The notes below the pieces were generated by a model that was not told the origin of the DNA, searched no databases, and saw only the letters and a list, made by a program, of their open reading frames with translations. The translations under genes were made by a program, and so were the position numbers. Shown in pieces: positions 5,029 through 9,230 of a DNA stretch of 9,230 nt (position 1 is its first letter; every line of letters starts with the position of its first letter). The stretch comes from Patescibacteria group bacterium (GTDB lineage: Bacteria; Patescibacteriota; Minisyncoccia; Phycocordibacterales; UBA12079). The stretch lies in contig JAHIOZ010000085.1 in assembly GCA_018894995.1 (NCBI GenBank), positions 1-9,230 on the forward strand, written 5' to 3'.

Positions 5029-5324
5029 TGTCAGTAAGAATGCGTCACACAAAAGGCCATACAGCCAACAGAAGATCACATCATGCGTTAAAGGCGCCTC
5101 GTCTTTCGGCATGTCAGGATTGCGGAGCTCTTCACTTGAGACACAGAATGTGCGGAACTTGCGGTAAATATAATGGAAAGCAAATTGTTGATGTGATTGC
5201 TAAAATTGAAAAGAAAACTCAGAGAATTAAAGCAAAAGCAAAAGCCTTGGGAAAAGAAGTTGAACCGGACAAGAAAGAAAAGAAGGAAAAACCTTTGTCT
5301 GCAAAAGCGCTTTCAAAAAAATAA
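5028..5324 (+). CDS. rpmF: 50S ribosomal protein bL32 with long basic tail
   Basis: bL32 is a small structural protein of the large ribosomal subunit, buried near the peptidyl-transferase region. The N-terminal part is typical: MRHTKGHTANRRSHHAL (5-21), then a zinc ribbon with CQDC (29-32) and CGTC (42-45), four cysteines, and GKYNGKQIVDV (46-56). Most bL32 proteins are about 57-65 residues and end near here. This one runs to 98 with a Lys/Ala/Glu-rich tail (60-98), a probable charged helix or disordered extension. It is transcribed alone between two terminators. The start fits the family N-terminus, has no Shine-Dalgarno, and lies at the edge of a hairpin. Gene identity is certain; the tail's role is unknown. 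Confidence 0.96.
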   Translation: MSVRMRHTKGHTANRRSHHALKAPRLSACQDCGALHLRHRMCGTCGKYNGKQIVDVIAKIEKKTQRIKAKAKALGKEVEPDKKEKKEKPLSAKALSKK

Positions 5325-5327
5325 AAC

Positions 5328-5362
5328 AAAACAAAAAATCCGCAAAGCGGATTTTTTGTTTT
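5328..5362 (+). terminator. rpmF terminator
   Basis: A 16-bp perfect stem (5328-5343 with 5347-5362) around an AAA triloop. The core AATCCGC/GCGGATT continues into TTTTTTGTTTT. It begins 4 bp after the stop codon. Confidence 0.9.
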
Positions 5363-5430
5363 CAATTTTTTAGAAAAGATTTGGTTGGTTGTTTTTTCCA
5401 CTTCTGTGACTTTAAATATTTATTTTTCTG

Positions 5431-5439
5431 TGTTATATT
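5431..5439 (+). promoter_or_regulatory. extended -10 promoter of the nusB-rnc operon
   Basis: TGTTATATT matches TGn plus a TATATT hexamer, the same pattern as the fba promoter. No clear -35 is seen. The predicted start near 5446 leaves a leader of about 105 nt before nusB. The leader holds two copies of ACTTGAGTTT (5441-5450, 5466-5475). Confidence 0.5.
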
Positions 5440-5504
5440 TACTTGAGTTTTAAGAAAGTTTAAAAACTTGAGTTTCGAATTTTGAATTTATTTATGTTTA
5501 CGGC

Positions 5505-5532
5505 TTAGAATTTAGAGTTTAGAATTTAAAAT
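5505..5532. repeat. 7-bp-period repeat (TTAGAAT units)
   Basis: Four consecutive heptamers: TTAGAAT at 5505 and 5519, TTAGAGT at 5512, TTAAAAT at 5526. They lie in the nusB leader. Confidence 0.65.
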
Positions 5533-5552
5533 TTTTAGATAAAAATTTCGTT

Positions 5553-6476
5553 ATGTCAAACAGGCACCTTTCAAGAACAATAGTACTGCAATCGCTCTTT
5601 GAGTGGGATTTTGCCAAGCAAGATGATTCCCGGTTGGATGATATTCTTGTTTACAATACGAGAGAATTTTCCACCGGTTTGTGTGATTTGGAGTTTTCTA
5701 AAAAACTCATTAATAGTGTTGTTTCCAAAAAAGATGTTATTGACGATGTTATTGAAAAGGCCGCTCCTCAATGGCCTGTAGATAAAATATCCGTTGTTGA
5801 CAGAAATGTTTTAAGAATCGGAATTGCCGAATTGCTTTTTGCCGACAAAAACGAAATTCCTCCCAAGGTGGCGATAAATGAAGCGATTGAACTGGCGAAA
5901 AGTTTCGGAGGAGAAACCAGCGGGAGATTTGTCAGCGGAGTGTTGGGAACCATTTATAAAGAATTGGGTGAGCCGGGGAAAAATGACATTTCAAAAAAGA
6001 AAAAGAGAATTGAGGATATTCCTTATGAACAAATGTTGGTTGAAAAAAAATGCGGAGCCGTTGCCTATTGTGTTCACAATGACGAAATTCTTGTCGCTTT
6101 AGTTCATGACATTTTTGGACACTGGACTCTTTCAAAAGGAGGTTTTGAAAAAGACGAAGATGACAAAGTTTGTTTGCAAAGAGTGGTCAAAAAAGAAATT
6201 GGTTTGGAGATAAAACCGGAAGAAAAATTGGGAGTCAATGAATACATTGCTTATGACCCGGAAAAAGGGAAAACAAGAAGGCAAGTTGTTTATTATTTGG
6301 CAAGCGCCAATTTTGACCCGTTGGTATTGGAGGAAGGTGAAGATGCGGGTGGTTTGGATAATGCAAAATGGTTTAAATTATCGGAAATATTGGATTTGAA
6401 TTTTTATGACGATGTTTTGCCGATTATCACCAAAGCCATAGACAAATTAAACAGTAAGGGGATTATAAACAGATAA
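5553..6476 (+). CDS. nusB: NusB antitermination factor fused to a Nudix-fold domain
   Basis: Residues 1-140 are NusB, an all-helical RNA-binding protein that with NusE (S10) binds boxA RNA and supports antitermination of rRNA transcription. Diagnostic parts are RHLSRTIVLQSLFEWDF (4-20), the APQW-x5-SVVDRNVLRIGIAELLF block (71-96), PKVAINEAIELAKSFGG (104-120) and FVSGVLGTIYKEL (126-138). A charged linker (141-160) leads to a Nudix fold at about 161-300. The Nudix box aligns at 196-218 with G196, E202, R210, E215 and G217. The REUxEE core reads RVVKKE, so two of three metal-binding glutamates are V211 and K214. Hydrolase activity is therefore doubtful, and a ligand-binding or structural role is possible. 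Ordinary NusB is about 140 residues. rnc follows after 12 nt. No Shine-Dalgarno precedes the ATG. Confidence 0.9.
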   Translation: MSNRHLSRTIVLQSLFEWDFAKQDDSRLDDILVYNTREFSTGLCDLEFSKKLINSVVSKKDVIDDVIEKAAPQWPVDKISVVDRNVLRIGIAELLFADKNEIPPKVAINEAIELAKSFGGETSGRFVSGVLGTIYKELGEPGKNDISKKKKRIEDIPYEQMLVEKKCGAVAYCVHNDEILVALVHDIFGHWTLSKGGFEKDEDDKVCLQRVVKKEIGLEIKPEEKLGVNEYIAYDPEKGKTRRQVVYYLASANFDPLVLEEGEDAGGLDNAKWFKLSEILDLNFYDDVLPIITKAIDKLNSKGIINR

Positions 6477-6488
6477 AATAAAAATAAA

Positions 6489-7184
6489 ATGAAAGATTTT
6501 GCGAATTTTGAAGAAAAGATAGGAGTTGTTTTTAATAATAAAGAAATTTTAAAACAGGCTTTTACTCACCGCTCTTATGTTAATGAACACGGCGGTTCTT
6601 ATTCTTCTCATAATGAAAGATTGGAATTTTTAGGTGATGCCGTTTTGGAATTGGTGGTTTCCAGTTATCTTTACAAAAAATTTCCTGAAGAGAAAGAAGG
6701 GGTTTTGACTTCTTATCGGGCGGCTTTGGTAAATACAATAACAATTTCCACCGCAGCTAAAAAATTGGGAATAAATGATTTTTTGTTACTTTCAAAAGGT
6801 GAAGCAAAAGATACGGGGAGAGCGAGAACCTTTATTTTAGCTGATGTTTTTGAAGCGGTTATCGGAGCCATTTATTTAGACCAGGGCTATGATGTTGTCC
6901 ATAAATTTATTGCTGATAATATTTTCCCTTTGACAGATGAAGTTATCAAGAAAAGGTTGTGGCAGGATTCAAAAAGTTTTTTTCAAGAGAAAGCTCAGGA
7001 AATTGTTTCAGTTACGCCTATTTATAAAGTTTTGGAAGAAACAGGACCCGACCATGCAAAGAATTTTAAAGTGGGGGTTTTCTTAAATGATGAAAAAATT
7101 GCCGAGGGAGATGGAGTTTCAAAACAAGAAGCTGAACAAGAAGCGGCAAAAAACGGTTTGGAAATAAAAAATTGGTTTGATTAA
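6489..7184 (+). CDS. rnc: ribonuclease III
   Basis: RNase III cleaves double-stranded RNA as a homodimer, processing rRNA precursors and structured mRNAs. The signature NERLEFLGD (42-50) carries E43, E46 and D50. The second active-site pair is D119 and E122 in LADVFEAVIGAIYLD, so the catalytic set is complete. A dsRNA-binding domain follows (about 160-226), starting DSKSFFQEKAQE and ending in GDGVSKQEAEQEAA (207-220). Length of 231 is normal. It begins 12 nt after the nusB fusion with no Shine-Dalgarno, so translation is probably coupled to nusB or uses an AU-rich initiation region. Pairing with nusB puts two rRNA-maturation functions in one operon. A strong terminator follows 20 bp after the stop. 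The many long hairpins in nearby spacers are potential substrates (inference). Confidence 0.97.
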   Translation: MKDFANFEEKIGVVFNNKEILKQAFTHRSYVNEHGGSYSSHNERLEFLGDAVLELVVSSYLYKKFPEEKEGVLTSYRAALVNTITISTAAKKLGINDFLLLSKGEAKDTGRARTFILADVFEAVIGAIYLDQGYDVVHKFIADNIFPLTDEVIKKRLWQDSKSFFQEKAQEIVSVTPIYKVLEETGPDHAKNFKVGVFLNDEKIAEGDGVSKQEAEQEAAKNGLEIKNWFD

Positions 7185-7204
7185 ATTTAAGTTAAATTAA
7201 ATTG

Positions 7205-7242
7205 AAAAAAACCGTTTCGGCTTCGCCGAAACGGTTTTTTTT
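7205..7242 (+). terminator. nusB-rnc operon terminator
   Basis: A 17-bp perfect stem (7205-7221 with 7225-7241, core CCGTTTCGGC) around a TTC triloop, with an A-run before and a T-run after. It could act in both directions. Confidence 0.9.
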
Positions 7243-7274
7243 GTTTTTTCACTCCAAATTTTGGTTTTCTGTCA

Positions 7275-7315
7275 TTAAAAAATCCCCAGAGGCAAGGCCT
7301 CTGGGGATTTTTTAA
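7275..7315 (-). terminator. dprA terminator overlapping its stop codon
   Basis: A 19-bp perfect stem (7275-7293 with 7297-7315, core CCCCAGAGGC) around an AAG triloop. On the minus strand the TAA stop (7314 to 7312) lies in the first arm, and a TTTTTT run closes the second arm. Confidence 0.85.
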
Positions 7316-8214
7316 AGCAAATAAATTTCTCCTGCGCTTTCTTTTACAATTCCTTTTATTTCCATCATTGATATTGCAGAGTTTAAATCTGTGATTGGAA
7401 TATTTAATTTTCTGGATAATTCATCGCGAGAAATCGGTTCAATCAAAGCTTCAGCAATCTTTTTTTCTTCAGGTGTGCAATTTTCAAAATTTATTTTTGT
7501 TTGCCCAGAATTATTTTTTGTTTGAAAACCTAAAACATCAAGCAAATCTTCACCGCAAGTTATCGGAGTCGCCCCTTGTTTTAACAATTTGTTTGAACCG
7601 ATAGCCCCCGGTGAAAAAATTGAGGCAGGCACAGCACAAACCTCCTTATTGTAATCAAGCCCCATTCGAGCGGTAATTAAAGTGCCAGATTTTTCTTCCG
7701 CTTCAATAATTAAAATTACATCCGCCAATCCCGCCATAATTCTGTTTCTTTGCGGGAAACTCCACACAGTCGCTTTAAAGTCCGGTTCAAATTCAGACAA
7801 GAGGCAACCGCCGGAATTAACAATTTCTTGCGCTAATCTTTTGTTGATACTGGGATAAATAACTTTTTCATCAAGTCCTGATCCGGGGATGGCGATTGTT
7901 TTCAAATTTATTTGGAGAGCTGTTTTGTGAGCAATTGAATCAATACCTGTCGCCAATCCGGAGATAACAGTTATGTCGTATCCTCGCAAACCGGAAATGA
8001 TTTTTTCACAAGCTTCTTTTCCATAATTTGTGTATTTTCGAGAACCGACAACCGCGACAAATTTTGTTCCTCCTTCATTGTTTTGCGATTTCCAATTTGG
8101 CATTTCACCTTTGATAAAAAGTTGTTTGGGAGGTTGAGGAATTTCAAGAAGTAACTCAGGAAAATCTTCTTTTGCCAATTTTTTGATTTCGTGATTTTCG
8201 GTTTCGTAATTCAT
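7312..8214 (-). CDS. dprA: DNA-processing protein DprA
   Basis: DprA binds incoming single-stranded DNA during natural transformation, protects it and loads RecA. The 300 residues show a short N-terminal segment (IKKLAKEDFPELLLEI... through LFIKGE, 10-37), then the Rossmann-like core: VAVVGSRKYTNYG (53-65), ISGLATGIDSIAH (84-96), IAIPGSGLD (107-115), WSFPQRNRIMAGL (151-163) and EKSGTLITARMGLDY (174-188). A winged-helix domain ends the protein (247-300). The N-terminal SAM/HhH region is much reduced. The frame stays open upstream to 8445, but that stretch is spacer repeats with no DprA similarity. ATG 8214 fits the family N-terminus and lies 7 nt after a -10 box, suggesting a leaderless mRNA. 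It is convergent with rnc. Confidence 0.93.
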   Translation of the reverse strand: MNYETENHEIKKLAKEDFPELLLEIPQPPKQLFIKGEMPNWKSQNNEGGTKFVAVVGSRKYTNYGKEACEKIISGLRGYDITVISGLATGIDSIAHKTALQINLKTIAIPGSGLDEKVIYPSINKRLAQEIVNSGGCLLSEFEPDFKATVWSFPQRNRIMAGLADVILIIEAEEKSGTLITARMGLDYNKEVCAVPASIFSPGAIGSNKLLKQGATPITCGEDLLDVLGFQTKNNSGQTKINFENCTPEEKKIAEALIEPISRDELSRKLNIPITDLNSAISMMEIKGIVKESAGEIYLL

Positions 8215-8221
8215 TTGAAAT

Positions 8222-8230
8222 ATTTTAACA
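8222..8230 (-). promoter_or_regulatory. extended -10 promoter of dprA, leaderless
   Basis: On the minus strand TGTTAAAAT (8230 to 8222) is a TGn-type extended -10 ending 7 nt before ATG 8214, the same spacing as at the pfkB-type gene and fba. No good -35 is seen. Confidence 0.55.
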
Positions 8231-8265
8231 TATATAAATATATAATCCGAATACATGAGATAAAC

Positions 8266-8310
8266 ATACAAATATGCGAATGATGCGAATGATACGAATG
8301 GATACAAATG
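8266..8310. repeat. 9-bp-period tandem repeat (ATGCGAATG units)
   Basis: ATGCGAATG occurs twice head to tail (8274-8282, 8283-8291), followed by ATACGAATG (8292-8300) and a 10-base variant (8301-8310), with a degenerate 8-base unit before (8266-8273). Confidence 0.75.
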
Positions 8311-8372
8311 ATTAAAATTTTTAATTTTATAATTTTTAATTTTTAAATAAATTTTAATTTTTAAAACACGAC

Positions 8373-8401
8373 GACGAATTTTGCCAAAGGCAAAATTCGT
8401 C
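8373..8401. repeat. ATTTTGC-arm palindrome, member 4 (exact copy of 3104)
   Basis: Arms GACGAATTTTGCC (8373-8385) and its complement (8389-8401) around an AAA loop. 28 bases are identical to 3104-3131. Like that copy it lies between divergent genes. Confidence 0.9.
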
Positions 8402-8433
8402 AATGAACTGTCGAGGACAGTTTGTCTTCGCGA

Positions 8434-8500
8434 GCATGACACCATTTTTTAGTTTTTTGAAAAACTTTGTTTTTCAAAAAACTAAAAAATGGTGTCATGC
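8434..8500. repeat. 32-bp perfect inverted repeat with TTT loop
   Basis: Arms 8434-8465 and 8469-8500 are perfectly complementary. Each begins at its outer end with GCATGACACC. The loop is TTT. It lies upstream of the promoter for the gene at 8615, away from any gene end, so termination does not explain it. Confidence 0.92.
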
Positions 8501-8535
8501 GTGGCAACCCATCGTTTTGTAATTCAGAAGAAAGA

Positions 8536-8563
8536 TTGTTTTTTTCTTTGTTTGATGTAATAT
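8536..8563 (+). promoter_or_regulatory. probable promoter of the two small genes
   Basis: TTGTTT (8536-8541), a 16-bp spacer and TAATAT (8558-8563) preceded by TG. The predicted leader is about 45 nt. Confidence 0.45.
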
Positions 8564-8602
8564 TTAAGCAGAATTAAACAATTTAAAAAATCAATTTTTA
8601 AC

Positions 8603-8607
8603 GGAGG
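8603..8607 (+). promoter_or_regulatory. Shine-Dalgarno of the gene at 8615
   Basis: GGAGG lies 7 nt before ATG 8615, a full-strength site that fixes this start. Confidence 0.85.
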
Positions 8608-8614
8608 TTTTAAA

Positions 8615-8872
8615 ATGGAAGGGAAAAAAGAAGAAAATGGTTGGGTTATTGAAAGTAAGCATATTAATTTGCTGGTGTATTTAGTTCTCTTGGAAGGAGG
8701 ATATTATTGGGGATATGTTAAAGATGAGGCCGTTAGGTTTTATCGAAAAATTGACGCGGAGCAAATGATTTCTTTTCTTCATTATCTGGGTTTTGCGCAA
8801 GCTGTTCCATACCAAGAATTTAATCCAAGAAAGGAGGAAGAAAGATGTTTGAAATTGACTCAGCCTTTATGA
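8615..8872 (+). CDS. small hypothetical protein
   Basis: An 85-residue protein I do not recognise. The N-terminus is charged (MEGKKEENGW), the middle is mixed hydrophobic (INLLVYLVLLEGGYYWGYV, 18-36) and the rest is soluble-looking (KIDAEQMISFLHYLGFAQ, 46-63). The hydrophobic stretch carries E and GG and is marginal as a membrane helix. Evidence that it is real: a consensus Shine-Dalgarno at ideal spacing, an upstream promoter, and a second gene whose start overlaps its last 28 bases. The C-terminal residues after EEER are encoded by the overlap. UGA is the stop. The flanking spacers carry ATGACACC repeats. No function is assigned. Confidence 0.7.
   Translation: MEGKKEENGWVIESKHINLLVYLVLLEGGYYWGYVKDEAVRFYRKIDAEQMISFLHYLGFAQAVPYQEFNPRKEEERCLKLTQPL
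8833..8837 (+). promoter_or_regulatory. Shine-Dalgarno inside the upstream gene
   Basis: GGAGG lies 7 nt before ATG 8845 and within the coding sequence of the gene at 8615. It supports translation of the overlapping frame. Confidence 0.8.
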
Positions 8873-9039
8873 AATTTCTTGGTTTCGTTGATTTCCTCGG
8901 TTTGTTGTCAATTTGGTTGTTGGTTTTGTCGCTAATATTTTTTATTCTTTTTTACTTTTATGCCTTTTTGTTTAAAATACCTCATCATTCTTTGTGTTAT
9001 CTCCAATTTTTGAAAAGAATAAAAAAGGTGTTTTATTAA
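8845..9039 (+). CDS. small single-pass membrane protein
   Basis: A 64-residue protein with one strong membrane segment (about 17-43, rich in L, F, I and aromatic residues). The N-terminus is short and acidic (E3, D5, D16); the C-terminus is basic (K44, then KRIKK at 58-62). By the positive-inside rule the C-terminus should be cytoplasmic. It overlaps the preceding gene by 28 bp in another frame and has its own consensus Shine-Dalgarno, so the pair is probably translationally coupled. Size and layout recall small membrane toxins, holins or membrane subunits of two-gene systems, but nothing in the sequence selects one. I do not recognise a family. No clear terminator follows. Confidence 0.65.
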   Translation: MFEIDSAFMKFLGFVDFLGLLSIWLLVLSLIFFILFYFYAFLFKIPHHSLCYLQFLKRIKKVFY

Positions 9040-9066
9040 AAAACAAATTTCTGTTCCAAAAGCTGT

Positions 9067-9084
9067 TTTTGTCGCAAGACAAAA
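9067..9084. repeat. small GCAA-tetraloop hairpin
   Basis: TTTTGTC (9067-9073) pairs with GACAAAA (9078-9084) around a GCAA loop, between the membrane-protein gene and the right-edge frame. Its role as a terminator for either side is uncertain. Confidence 0.5.
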
Positions 9085-9096
9085 CCGGCCGTGTCA

Positions 9097-9151
9097 AATC
9101 ATTTAATAATGACACCGAAACGGCTATCGATGAATCATATAATATGACACC
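9097..9151. repeat. imperfect direct repeat ending in ATGACACC
   Basis: 9097-9116 and 9133-9151 both begin AATCAT and end ATGACACC, with an AT-rich middle differing by one base in length. The same 8-mer ends the arms of the 32-bp inverted repeat at 8434-8500. Confidence 0.6.
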
Positions 9152-9230
9152 AAGTTAATTGCTAATTTCTTGTCAACTTCGACTTTTGACAAGCCTTTTT
9201 TCTTTAAATAAACTTCGTAAAGTTTCTTAA
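9124..9230 (-). CDS. possible C-terminal end of a minus-strand gene (cut by window edge)
   Basis: On the minus strand a frame is open from the window edge to a TAG at 9126-9124. It encodes about 34 residues including KKLYEVYLKKKGLSKVEVD and ending YYMIHR. The amino-acid mix and absence of low-complexity bias look protein-like, but the piece is too short to identify. One ATGACACC repeat lies inside it. It could be chance in an AT-rich spacer. Confidence 0.35.
   Translation of the reverse strand, partial: KKLYEVYLKKKGLSKVEVDKKLAINLVSYYMIHR

Larger units (their letters stand above)
8215..8614. other. 400-bp divergent spacer with repeats and palindromes
   Basis: This is the gap between dprA (minus) and the small gene at 8615 (plus). 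It holds the dprA promoter, a 9-bp-period repeat, an AT-only run of AATTTTT units (about 8315-8365), the second exact copy of the ATTTTGC palindrome, a 7-bp hairpin (8406-8412 with 8416-8422, loop GAG), a 32-bp perfect inverted repeat, and the promoter and Shine-Dalgarno of the next gene. An open minus frame crosses it to 8445, but its translation reflects the repeats. Confidence 0.8.

Noticed and set aside
8215..8445. N-terminal extension of dprA to an upstream ATG at 8445
   Set aside because: The extra 77 residues are encoded by tandem repeats, an AT-only run and a palindrome, and do not resemble DprA. ATG 8214 matches the family N-terminus and a -10 box at 7 nt.
1..9230. tRNA or rRNA genes and insertion sequences
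   Set aside because: No T-arm-like GTTCRANYC with a matching acceptor stem, no rRNA motifs and no transposase frame were seen on either strand.

Overview
The window reads as a low-GC chromosomal segment of a Patescibacteria (Candidate Phyla Radiation) bacterium, most likely Parcubacteria-like. This rests on the mix of short conserved genes with palindrome-rich, AT-rich spacers, an extended bL32, a NusB-Nudix fusion, and a small protein family I recall from such genomes. No search was run. UGA acts as a normal stop (fba, the gene at 8615), so the UGA-recoding Gracilibacteria/Absconditabacteria are unlikely.

Layout. Positions 1-1477 (+) hold the 3' part of gyrA. Positions 1478-1995 are gene-free and hold at least seven hairpins, including perfect inverted repeats with 41- and 21-bp arms. 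Positions 1996-3018 (-) encode a PfkB-family sugar or nucleoside kinase, divergent from a class II ketose-bisphosphate aldolase (3216-4082, +). Positions 4281-4742 (+) encode a small protein with its own near-consensus promoter. Its last 45 codons are nearly devoid of adenine (11 of 135 bases, against 98 of 324 in the rest of the gene), as expected of the variable region of a diversity-generating retroelement (DGR) target. A hairpin follows directly, but no reverse transcriptase or template repeat lies in the window. Next come rpmF (bL32, 5028-5324), a nusB-Nudix fusion and rnc in one operon (5553-7184), and dprA on the minus strand (7312-8214). After a 400-bp repeat-rich spacer there are two overlapping small genes (8615-9039, +), the second a membrane protein. 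A minus-strand reading frame at the right edge (9124-9230) may be the end of another gene.

How it works together. Core information processing (gyrase, bL32, NusB, RNase III) and carbon metabolism (kinase, aldolase) sit in short, separately terminated transcription units. Three genes (pfkB-like, fba, dprA) have a -10 hexamer ending exactly 7 nt before the ATG, which predicts leaderless mRNAs. The three small accessory genes instead have strong Shine-Dalgarno sequences 7 nt before the ATG. Spacers carry a family of related palindromes with ATTTTGC arms and 7-bp-period AT-rich repeats. The most promising item is the candidate DGR target; next are the palindrome family and array, the leaderless/SD split, and the Nudix domain with a degraded catalytic box.
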